Positions 18,657 to 25,504 of a DNA stretch of 33,402 nucleotides are shown piece by piece (positions within the stretch are counted from its first letter, which is position 1; each line of letters begins with the position of its first letter). The stretch spans positions 1 through 33,402 of the forward strand of contig DASTBU010000135.1 of NCBI GenBank assembly GCA_035711845.1. Direction: 5' to 3'. This DNA is from DASTBU01 sp035711845 (GTDB lineage Bacteria; Acidobacteriota; Vicinamibacteria; Vicinamibacterales; 2-12-FULL-66-21). The notes under the pieces are model-generated. The model saw only the letters and a program-made list of their open reading frames with translations, ran no database searches and had not been told where the DNA came from. The position numbers were made by a program, and so were the translations under genes.

Positions 18657-19909
18657 GAGACCACCTCGCGGCGCAGCGTCGCGGCGATCGGCAGCACCGC
18701 CACGATGCGCATCGGATAGGCAGCCGCCCCGATCGAGGCCGCGGCCAGCAGCGCGGCATAGACGAAGAGGGCACGCGGTTCGAAGACGAAGAACCGCAGG
18801 TCCGCGGGCACACCGGGCAACGTGCGCAGGATGCCGTCGAGCCACATCGAGAGTCCGAAGCCGAGCGGAAGCGCCAGAAGACCTCCCGCCCCAACGAGAA
18901 GAACCGACTCCCACAGCACGCCGGCAATCACCCGCCCGCGGGACAAGCCGACCGCGCGCAGCGCGGCGATCTCGCCGAGGCGCTGGTTTACCGACACGGT
19001 CAGGAGGACGGCAATCAACAGAAAGCCGAAGAACAGCGTGACTGTGGCCAGCACCGCTGAAATCTGGCGGAAGTACGAGAACTCGACACGGCTGAAGCGC
19101 TCGACCAGATCCGCGTTCGTCGCGACGTAGAGATCGGGACGCACGACCCGAATCGCTGCCGCGGCGGCGAGCGCGCCCGCGCCCGGACGTGAGCGGACCA
19201 GCAGCATCTCCGCGCGATCGTCGGGCGCCTCCCCACACAGCCGGTCCGCATCGTCCAGCGTACCCGCCACCGTGCCGGCGGTGACGGAGTCGAATGGAAA
19301 GTCGGCGATGCCAATCACCTGGAACCGAACCGCCCGCATCGCGTCGGCTGCGCCCCCGCACCGGCCGCGCAAGAACAGTGCGTCGCCGGGTTCCACCCCC
19401 AGGCGGCGGGCGAGGTTCTGATTGACGACAAGGGTCGGAACTGCGGCTGGCTGTTCCGGGATATCCTCTCCTGCCACGATCGTCCAGAGCGACCGCACGC
19501 GAGGGTCCGCGCCGATGAACTCGACCGACCGCGGCCGATCCGTGGATCCAACAGTCCTGCCGCCTTCGACCTGCCGCTGCCCGTCCACGGCCAGCATCGC
19601 CTGGGCCTCACGAACACGAAGCTGGAGCACCGCCTCGATTTCCGGAAGCTGCGTGATGTGCGCTGCGACGGCCTCCGCGTCCCCGATCCGGGGCCCGGTG
19701 AACGGCGGCGCCTCGGTCGCGAGCACGCGCACGTCGAAGCCCGAGCGGTCGAGCAGGTCGCGAAACGACAGAACGAGCCCTCGCGAGAGCAGCAGCATGT
19801 CGAAGAGCAGCGCTCCCACGGCAGCCACGCCGAGAACGCCGAGGCACGTGCGCGCCGGCTGCCGCACGGTGGCGACACAGGCGAAGTGGAGGGAGCGGAA
19901 TAGTGTCAC
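18653..19909 (-). CDS. FtsX/MacB-type ABC permease (AttF/AttG-like)
   Basis: A 418-residue permease with the four-helix FtsX plan: helix 1 at about 20-44 (CLGVLGVAAVGALLF), a periplasmic domain to about 275, then helices near 283-305 (ATVTLFFGFLLIAVLL), 335-358 and 388-410. NQRLGEIAALRAVGLSRGRV between helices 2 and 3 is the conserved cytoplasmic coupling segment of LolC/MacB permeases that contacts the ATPase. The gene starts at ATG 19909 just downstream of the palindromic heptamer array and overlaps the ATPase gene at its end. The cargo could be a lipoprotein, lipid or peptide. Confidence 0.92.
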   Translation of the reverse strand: MTLFRSLHFACVATVRQPARTCLGVLGVAAVGALLFDMLLLSRGLVLSFRDLLDRSGFDVRVLATEAPPFTGPRIGDAEAVAAHITQLPEIEAVLQLRVREAQAMLAVDGQRQVEGGRTVGSTDRPRSVEFIGADPRVRSLWTIVAGEDIPEQPAAVPTLVVNQNLARRLGVEPGDALFLRGRCGGAADAMRAVRFQVIGIADFPFDSVTAGTVAGTLDDADRLCGEAPDDRAEMLLVRSRPGAGALAAAAAIRVVRPDLYVATNADLVERFSRVEFSYFRQISAVLATVTLFFGFLLIAVLLTVSVNQRLGEIAALRAVGLSRGRVIAGVLWESVLLVGAGGLLALPLGFGLSMWLDGILRTLPGVPADLRFFVFEPRALFVYAALLAAASIGAAAYPMRIVAVLPIAATLRREVVS

Positions 19910-19910
19910 G

Positions 19911-20236
19911 TGGGGTGTGCGGTATGCGACGTGTCACGTACGACGTGCCGCGTGCGACGTGCGACGTGCGACTTGTCACGTGCGACGTGCCATGTGCGAC
20001 GTGTGACGTGTGTGCCACGTGCGATGTCCGTGCCACGTGCGACGTGCGAGCCAGGTGCCAGATGGGTACCAGGTGCCACGTGCGCGCGCGAGGTGAAGCG
20101 TCACGCCATGCCCGGCGTCTGACGGCGACGGCGACGGCACGTAGCACGCAGCACGTAGCACGTGCACGTCGCACGTCGCACGTCGCACGTGACAAGTCGC
20201 ACGTCGCACGGTCGCACGTCGCACGTCGTACGTGAT
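19911..20236. repeat. Palindromic GTGCGAC heptamer array between two permease genes
   Basis: The whole 327-nt gap is built from variants of a 7-nt word. The left part (19911-20080) repeats GTGCGAC/ACGTGCG and the right part (20140-20236) repeats its complement GTCGCAC. A 33-nt arm at 19958-19990 is perfectly complementary to 20178-20210, and flanking sequence extends the pairing with few mismatches. In RNA this would be a very long hairpin with a loop of about 187 nt, inside the putative operon. CACGTG occurs many times. No gene is encoded. Confidence 0.93.
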
Positions 20237-21103
20237 TCATCTCCGCAACAACCCCAACAACTGCTGACGTAGCAGCGTCCACGATGCGATCAGGCTCGCA
20301 GCAATCCCCAACGGCAGCGCGAGCAGCAGCGACTGCCACACGACCTCTGGCGTAATCCGCAGAAAGACGAGGGCCGTGTCGTAGCGCCACTGGAAGAAGC
20401 GGTTGAAGAAGCCCTGCGTGAGATAGGCGAACAGGATCCCGCCCACGGCGCCGGAGAGCGCAATGACGGCCCCTTCCGCGAAGATCTGCAGCAGGATGCG
20501 GCCGCGCGTGAAGCCGATGAGGCGCAGAATGCCGACAGTGGCCCGGCGCTCGTCCACGAGCATGACCATCAGCGCCAGAAGGAACACGGCGCTACCGGTG
20601 ACCGTTACGATCGCGATGGCGAGATGGAAGCGCTCGATCACGACGAACGTCCCGGTGCGCTCGTCTGGTGCGGTTGTTGGTCGGGCGACGATGCCGGGAA
20701 GCCTCGCGGCGAGGTCGCGCGCAAACGTCTCGGCGCCGGAGGGGTCCTCCAACCTGACGTTGATCGAAGTAATCGCGTCGCTGGCGGCCGGATCGACGGG
20801 ATCGGCGGTCAGTTGGATGAGATCCGGAAGGTGCAGGCGGGCCTCGAGTCGTGGCCGCGCGAAACGCATCGGATCGGGCGTCGGTTCGTACACGCCGTCG
20901 AGGCGAAACGGCCGCGCGTTCCGCCCGGCGGCGTCGGGCGAGAGCCGAATCACCTCCCCCACGCGGAGCCCCCGGCTCTCGACTAGTTGCCGCGAGAGAA
21001 GGACCCCCGGAACAGAATCATCGAGAGGGGCCGGCTGGGTGGCGGGGTGATTTCCGGCCAGGACGAGGACCAGCAGCAGCGCGCACGTCCGCGAGCGAAC
21101 CAT
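20237..21103 (-). CDS. FtsX-type ABC permease, short periplasmic domain (AttF/AttG-like)
   Basis: A 288-residue permease. After a hydrophobic N-terminal segment (about 5-18) comes a periplasmic region of about 140 residues that is short for the family, then three helices: LAIAIVTVTGSAVFLLALMVMLV, ILLQIFAEGAVIALSGAVGGILFAYL and VVWQSLLLALPLGIAASLIASWTLL. The segment DERRATVGILRLIGFTRGRIL is the FtsX coupling motif. The periplasmic part begins almost directly with VLLSRQLVESRGLRVGEVI, a stretch that in LolC-like permeases sits in the middle of the domain, so the N-terminus may have been shortened. ATG 21103 is preferred; an in-frame TTG lies 6 nt upstream. The partner permease lies beyond the repeat array. 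Confidence 0.82.
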   Translation of the reverse strand: MVRSRTCALLLVLVLAGNHPATQPAPLDDSVPGVLLSRQLVESRGLRVGEVIRLSPDAAGRNARPFRLDGVYEPTPDPMRFARPRLEARLHLPDLIQLTADPVDPAASDAITSINVRLEDPSGAETFARDLAARLPGIVARPTTAPDERTGTFVVIERFHLAIAIVTVTGSAVFLLALMVMLVDERRATVGILRLIGFTRGRILLQIFAEGAVIALSGAVGGILFAYLTQGFFNRFFQWRYDTALVFLRITPEVVWQSLLLALPLGIAASLIASWTLLRQQLLGLLRR

Positions 21104-21157
21104 ATCCAATCAAATCACATCTCGCGGCGGGCGCCAGCGATCGAGCTCGCTGCGCTG

Positions 21158-22147
21158 CTACTGCGGACCCGACAGAAACGCGACAGGAGCCTCAAAGGCC
21201 TGCACGAGCGGCGTGCCGGCCCAATCCGACGGCTCGTTCAATCCGAGCAGCCATAAGACGGTCGAGGCCGTATCCATGGTGCGCACGGAGGTGGAATCGA
21301 GGACGCCGGGCTTCACACCGCGGCCCCACGCAATCCAGGGGATGGTGACGTCGCGCGGATCCGCGCTGCCGTGGTTCGTGCCGTGGCCGCCGTGGTCGGC
21401 GGTCACGATGACCGAGTAATTGCCCGCGCCGTAGGTCGCTGTCGTCGCCTGGAGAAGGCGTCCGAGGGCAGCATCGGCCGCGCGCACCCCTTCGCCGTAC
21501 GCGTCGCTCATCCAGCCCGAGCCGTGACCAGCCGCATCCGGATCCGTCAGGTGGACGAATAGCAGGTTCGGACGAGCGTCCTTCAGGTAGTTCACGGCGT
21601 CGGCGACGGTCCGACTGCTCGACCACCGGCCGAACCAGCCGCCGGGGGCCTGGGAGTAGTCCAGCGTACCGTCGCGCTGGAGCGGCTGGAATTTCGCCTT
21701 GCTGAAGAACGCGGCCGTCCGGTATCCCTGCGACCGCGCGACGCTGAAGATGTTAGGGAGGTCGATCACGTCGCGCTCGGCCGAGGCCACGTCGTTCCAG
21801 AGGACCTGGTGCCGCTCGGGCGGTTCGCCCGTGAGCATCGACGTGTGCGACGGCAGCGTCTTGCTCGGATCGATCGTCCGCGCCTTCAGGGTATAGGTGC
21901 CTTCCTGCATGAGCCGGAGCAGTGTGGGTGCCTCGAACTTGGCGATGGCGTCGGGCCGCAGCCCATCGATGGATACCAGCACGACGTTGCTCGTCACGCC
22001 GCCCGACGGAGTCGCCGCGCGCGTCGGATTGGCAGGCGCCGACCTGACGAAATTCGGCCCACCGCACGCGATCGCCACCAGCATCGCACACACGCAGAGC
22101 AGCATAAGAATCAGGTAACGACTTCGTCGATCATCGCGCGAGAGCAT
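21158..22147 (-). CDS. Lipoprotein phosphodiesterase/nucleotide pyrophosphatase-like (alkaline phosphatase superfamily)
   Basis: A 329-residue type I phosphodiesterase/NPP-like enzyme anchored as a lipoprotein: the signal ends in LVAIACGG, with the lipidated Cys at about 28. The alkaline-phosphatase-superfamily metal sites are visible as VSIDGLRPD (Asp about 61), the nucleophile Thr in SKTLPSHTSMLTG (about 97), LTDPDAAGH and TADHGGHG. The order and spacing match ectonucleotide pyrophosphatases, which hydrolyse phosphodiester or phosphomonoester bonds of nucleotides or lipids. It lies 54 nt upstream of the ABC permease gene on the same strand and may be the first gene of that operon. Whether it acts with the transporter is inference. 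Confidence 0.9.
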   Translation of the reverse strand: MLSRDDRRSRYLILMLLCVCAMLVAIACGGPNFVRSAPANPTRAATPSGGVTSNVVLVSIDGLRPDAIAKFEAPTLLRLMQEGTYTLKARTIDPSKTLPSHTSMLTGEPPERHQVLWNDVASAERDVIDLPNIFSVARSQGYRTAAFFSKAKFQPLQRDGTLDYSQAPGGWFGRWSSSRTVADAVNYLKDARPNLLFVHLTDPDAAGHGSGWMSDAYGEGVRAADAALGRLLQATTATYGAGNYSVIVTADHGGHGTNHGSADPRDVTIPWIAWGRGVKPGVLDSTSVRTMDTASTVLWLLGLNEPSDWAGTPLVQAFEAPVAFLSGPQ

Positions 22148-22217
22148 GAGCTTTCCTTGGTGAATGACTCGGCGAACGTGTGCCCGGTCGCGAGCGGATA
22201 AGGTATACGGACCAGTG

Positions 22218-22460
22218 TCAGGAATTGTTTACTTCAGCCTTCAGCCTTCGACCTTCAGCCTTTCTTCTGATGACCGTCATCGGCACCCGCACGGCGTCGT
22301 CGTCCCGCGGCGCCGCGCGCGGCGCCGGACAGCTCGAGCAGGATGTGCACACGGGCGTTGCCGAGGGCGGGTTGAAAACGCCCAGAACCCGGCGAGCCAC
22401 GAGCCCCACGGCGCCGAGCGCCAGGGCCGTCACGATGGCATCCTGAATGAGGAGCATCAT
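22218..22460 (-). CDS. FeoB-associated Cys-rich membrane protein
   Basis: An 80-residue protein with one N-terminal transmembrane helix (about 4-24) and a CTSCSSC cluster (Cys about 38, 41, 44). This is the layout of the FeoB-associated Cys-rich membrane protein family, small proteins found next to feoB and presumed to help ferrous iron transport. It lies 141 nt downstream of feoB on the same strand. The last 20 or so residues (RRKAEGRRLKAE) come from a CTTCAGC heptamer array that runs into the reading frame, so the tail is probably not conserved. The gene starts with two consecutive ATG codons. Confidence 0.78.
   Translation of the reverse strand: MMLLIQDAIVTALALGAVGLVARRVLGVFNPPSATPVCTSCSSCPAPRAAPRDDDAVRVPMTVIRRKAEGRRLKAEVNNS
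22228..22262. repeat. CTTCAGC heptamer repeat (overlaps the end of the Cys-rich gene)
   Basis: Four to five copies of cttcagc/cttcgac/cttcagc lie in tandem and supply the C-terminal codons of the FeoB-associated protein, giving the repeated KAEGRRLKAE-like tail on the minus strand. Confidence 0.78.
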
Positions 22461-22463
22461 TGC

Positions 22464-22530
22464 TCAATTCCCATGATTGCCGTAATTGCCATGGTGCGGA
22501 ATCGCTGTCATCCCCACAATTGCCGTCCTT
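22464..22530. repeat. AATTGCC-type degenerate repeat
   Basis: Between feoB and the Cys-rich gene the words caattccc, gattgccg, aattgcca and caattgcc recur, with a period of about 10. The remaining gap to the feoB stop (22531-22601) shows ccctcacgccctcaatc and no gene. Confidence 0.5.
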
Positions 22531-22601
22531 GCTGTCGCCGCTGCGCCCTCACGCCCTCAATCGTGGAAACCAGAGACATTCCAGCAATCATGGGCATTCA
22601 C

Positions 22602-24611
22602 TCAGCTGATTCCTGCGGCGCGCAGCGACTGGTACACGATCAAGGCCACCACGTACGCCAACCCTGACATATAGCCCAGCTGAAGCATCGCGTACTTCAG
22701 TGCGCCGGTCTCCTTGCGGGTTACGGCCAGCGTTGGCAGACACTGCATGGCCAGGACGAAAAAGACGAGCGCGCTGGCCGCCGTGGCCGGCGTGAAGACG
22801 AGCGATCCGTCGTCGCGCGTGGCCTTGCGGATACTGGCAATCACCCCTTCGTCGACCTCGTCCGACCCCGCTCCGACGAGCACCGACATCGTCGAGACGA
22901 ACACCTCGCGCGCAAGGAAGCTCGTGAGCACGGCAACGGTGAGCTGCCAGTCGTATCCGAGCGGCGCAAACACCGGTTGCACCGCGCGGCCCATGCGTCC
23001 GGCGAAGCTGCCGGCCTGAGCCGACCGCTGCTCCAGCGCGTCGGCCTTGGTGGTCAGCGCCTCCGCCTGCGCCGAATTGATTCCCGGCTGTGAGGCCTCG
23101 ACGCGCAGCGCTTCGACCTCCGGCGGAGGGGCGGTCCGGGGGTACGCGCTCAGCCACCACATCATCACGCAGATGGCCATGATGACGGTGCCAGCCGTTC
23201 GCAGGAACGCGAGACCCTGATCCTTTGCCGTGAGCACCGCGTTTCTGAGCGACGGCAGCTTGTAGGTCGGAAGCTCGAGCACCATGGGACGCGCGCCGCC
23301 TCTGAGCATCGTCTTCCCGAAGAGCAGCGCGCTGAGCAGCGCCGCCGTGCCGCCCAGCAGGTAGCAGCCCGCGAACGCCAGCCCGGCAAGTGCCGGGTGT
23401 CCCGCAAAAAGCAGGCTGGTGAGGAGCACGTAAACCGGAAGCCGCGCCGAACAGCTCATGAAGGGCGCAACCATGATTGTCGCCAGCCGGTCGCGCCGAT
23501 CCGGAATGAGTCGCGTGCTCATGATGCCTGGCAGCGCGCACGCGTGCGAGGTGAGCAGCGGAACGAACGCATGCCCGGGCAACCCGAAACGGTGCAGCAC
23601 CCGGTCCATCACGAACGCCGCGCGCGCAAGATAGCCCGTGTCCTCGAGCAGGCTGATCAGGAAGAACAACAGGCAAATCTGCGGGAGGAAGACGATAGTA
23701 CCGGCGACGCCGCCGATGATGCCTTCGGTAATGAGGTCGCGAAGCGGACCGGCCGGCAAGTAGGTGGCTGCCAGGTCGCCGAGGCGTGCGAAGGTTGCCT
23801 CGATCAAATCCATGGGCACGGTGGCCAGCGTGAACAGCGTCCAGAAGAGCCCCGCCATTGTCGCTGCAAACGCCAGTATCCCCACGATCGGATGAGTGAA
23901 CGTGCGATCGAGCCGCTCGGTGAACGTGTCGAAGGCGGAGGCGTCCGAGGGGGTGCCGCCCGCCGCCTCGCTCAGGATGTTGTCGGCCCACGCCGACAAG
24001 AGCTCGACCGAATCATCGCCCTTCGGAAGGTCCGCCGGTCGCGGGACTGGCTGACGTTCGACGGCACGGCCGATCGCGATCTTCAGTGCGTCGATGCCCT
24101 CGCCCTTCCTGGCAACCATGGGCACGACAGGAACAGCCAGCCGGCGCGCGAGCACGCCGGGGCTGACGGTCAATCCCCGGCGCTGCGCCAGATCGATCAT
24201 GTTCAGGGCCACCACCACGCGGACGTCGTAAGCGAGCAGCTCGCCCACGAGCACGAGGTTTCGCGTGATGTTGCACGCGTCCACGAGGACGACCACAACG
24301 TCCGGGCGGCCAAACGGTCCGCCGCCCTGCAGGACGTCGCGAGCAATGCAGGATTCTGGCGAGTCGAGATGGAGCTCGTAGACGCCGGGGATGTCGATGA
24401 CGTCGAGCGCGCGGCCGTCGATCAGCTCGCTGCGGCCGAAGCGGCTGGATGTGGTCGTGCCTGGGAAGTTCGAGGTCTTGGCCCGCGCGCCGCACATCCG
24501 GTTGAAGATCGTCGTCTTGCCGGTGTTCGGGTTTCCGACCAGCACGACGCGCAGCGCCGCGGGCAGCGTCCGCGACTCGAGCAGGGCGAGGGCTGCGGCC
24601 GGTCCAGACAC
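22602..24611 (-). CDS. feoB: Ferrous iron transport protein B (GTPase-permease)
   Basis: The inner-membrane Fe(II) transporter, 669 residues. The N-terminal G domain has G1 GNPNTGKT (about 26-33), G3 DIPG (about 73-76) and G4 NMID (about 137-140). After a helical spacer to about 225 comes the membrane domain with two Gate motifs: the signature TSHACALPGIMSTR, AMSCSARLPVY-like (here FMSCSARLPVY) and a late LAREVFVSTM segment. The size is somewhat shorter than the 773 residues of E. coli FeoB, but all motifs are present. Translation starts at GTG 24611, one base after the feoA stop, so coupling is expected. A regulatory palindrome upstream of feoA probably controls both genes. Confidence 0.96.
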   Translation of the reverse strand: MSGPAAALALLESRTLPAALRVVLVGNPNTGKTTIFNRMCGARAKTSNFPGTTTSSRFGRSELIDGRALDVIDIPGVYELHLDSPESCIARDVLQGGGPFGRPDVVVVLVDACNITRNLVLVGELLAYDVRVVVALNMIDLAQRRGLTVSPGVLARRLAVPVVPMVARKGEGIDALKIAIGRAVERQPVPRPADLPKGDDSVELLSAWADNILSEAAGGTPSDASAFDTFTERLDRTFTHPIVGILAFAATMAGLFWTLFTLATVPMDLIEATFARLGDLAATYLPAGPLRDLITEGIIGGVAGTIVFLPQICLLFFLISLLEDTGYLARAAFVMDRVLHRFGLPGHAFVPLLTSHACALPGIMSTRLIPDRRDRLATIMVAPFMSCSARLPVYVLLTSLLFAGHPALAGLAFAGCYLLGGTAALLSALLFGKTMLRGGARPMVLELPTYKLPSLRNAVLTAKDQGLAFLRTAGTVIMAICVMMWWLSAYPRTAPPPEVEALRVEASQPGINSAQAEALTTKADALEQRSAQAGSFAGRMGRAVQPVFAPLGYDWQLTVAVLTSFLAREVFVSTMSVLVGAGSDEVDEGVIASIRKATRDDGSLVFTPATAASALVFFVLAMQCLPTLAVTRKETGALKYAMLQLGYMSGLAYVVALIVYQSLRAAGIS

Positions 24612-24612
24612 C

Positions 24613-24867
24613 TCAGGCGCCTTTGGAGGCGAGGGGAACCACGTAGATCTGACCGGCCAGCGCGCGCGAGAGTCCGATTCGGGTCGACCGGACCTGGAGG
24701 ATGCAGGGTTCGCCGTTCTTGCAGAGGCGGAACTCCGACGTCCGGGTCAGCCCGATGGCGCGCAGGAACCGGGTGATCTCCCGGTCCAGTCGCGCCTCGT
24801 GAAACCGCGCGACCGCGCCGACACCGAGATCGCTGAGACGAATTGGAGCGACAGATGAAGCCGGCAT
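24613..24867 (-). CDS. feoA: Ferrous iron transport protein A
   Basis: An 84-residue SH3-like protein that assists FeoB at the inner membrane. Recognisable FeoA features are the opening IRLSDLGVGAVARF, the helical RFLRAIGLTRTSEFRLCKNGEPCILQ core and the final strand GLSRALAGQIYVVP. Length is normal for the family. It immediately precedes feoB, with a one-base gap. No good ribosome site is seen before the ATG at 24867. The upstream DNA holds the candidate metal-responsive promoter. Cys residues near 49 and 55 (LCKNGEPC) are notable, since some FeoA proteins bind metal. Confidence 0.93.
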   Translation of the reverse strand: MPASSVAPIRLSDLGVGAVARFHEARLDREITRFLRAIGLTRTSEFRLCKNGEPCILQVRSTRIGLSRALAGQIYVVPLASKGA

Positions 24868-24943
24868 TTATGTGAATGTCCGTGATGTCCCCGCGGCCAT
24901 CCTGGCCGCCCGGAACGGCGACCTCGTTGGTCGCCTATACATC

Positions 24944-24972
24944 ATCATACCTGAAAATGAGATCAATCTCAC
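24944..24972 (-). promoter_or_regulatory. Candidate metal-responsive promoter/operator of feoAB
   Basis: On the minus strand a tatgat -10 (24944-24949) lies 17 nt from gtgaga (24967-24972), a four-of-six match to the -35 consensus. The near-palindrome tgagatcaatctca (24958-24971) covers the spacer and the -35 element. A 14-bp inverted repeat with TGA/TCA ends resembles the 7-1-7 Fur box. Binding would block RNA polymerase, fitting iron repression of feo. The regulator (Fur, DtxR or other) is not visible here. Confidence 0.55.
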
Positions 24973-25045
24973 TTCAACGCCAAAAACCGGCTGAGCTATG
25001 CGCCCGGACCGGCGGCCCAGGCTTGGATGGGCCGGAATCAGCCAT

Positions 25046-25504
25046 TCAGCTGGAACCCCCTGTGGCCGCGCGCAATCTGGCAATCACGTCGCCGGGCACG
25101 TCGAGCGCCTTCATCGGCTCACCTGGTGTCTTGTTGACGAGCGCGGTCGTGATCGTTCCGCTGCCCACCGCGGCGCCGTCCTTTGTGATCGTGAACTCAT
25201 ACCGGAGGGATCGCCTAGTCACGTTCGCGATCCGGACGCCAACCTCGAACTCGTCCTCGAAGCGAAGCGGCGCCTGGAAGTCGAAACTGGCAGCCAGTCT
25301 GGGCCAGCCGGTCGTCTCTCCCGCGCGCGCGATGGTCAATCCCGCTGCGCGCCAGAGCGCGTGCTCCGCTTCCTCCATGTATCGAAAGAAGCAGGCGAAG
25401 TGCGCGATACCGGCGAGATCGGTCTCTGCGAACTGCACGCGGCGGCGATAGCGGAACACGTTGGATCGGTTGTCAGCTGATCGCTGGTTACGGCTTCCGG
25501 CCAT
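25046..25504 (-). CDS. 4HBT-family acyl-CoA thioesterase
   Basis: A 152-residue hot-dog-fold thioesterase of the 4-hydroxybenzoyl-CoA thioesterase/YbgC group, which hydrolyses acyl-CoA or acyl-ACP thioesters. The active-site segment is FAETDLAGIAHFACFFRYMEEAE, with the catalytic Asp in ETDLAG and the helix following. The central strand ASFDFQAPLRFEDEFEVGVRI is also typical. Its ATG lies 17 nt inside the end of the flavoprotein gene, so translation is probably coupled and the two proteins are likely to act in one pathway. A feoA leader of about 180 nt follows it. The acyl substrate is unknown. Confidence 0.9.
   Translation of the reverse strand: MAGSRNQRSADNRSNVFRYRRRVQFAETDLAGIAHFACFFRYMEEAEHALWRAAGLTIARAGETTGWPRLAASFDFQAPLRFEDEFEVGVRIANVTRRSLRYEFTITKDGAAVGSGTITTALVNKTPGEPMKALDVPGDVIARLRAATGGSS

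Noticed and set aside
19911..20236. CRISPR array
   Set aside because: Units are 7 nt with no spacers and inverted halves; no cas genes occur.
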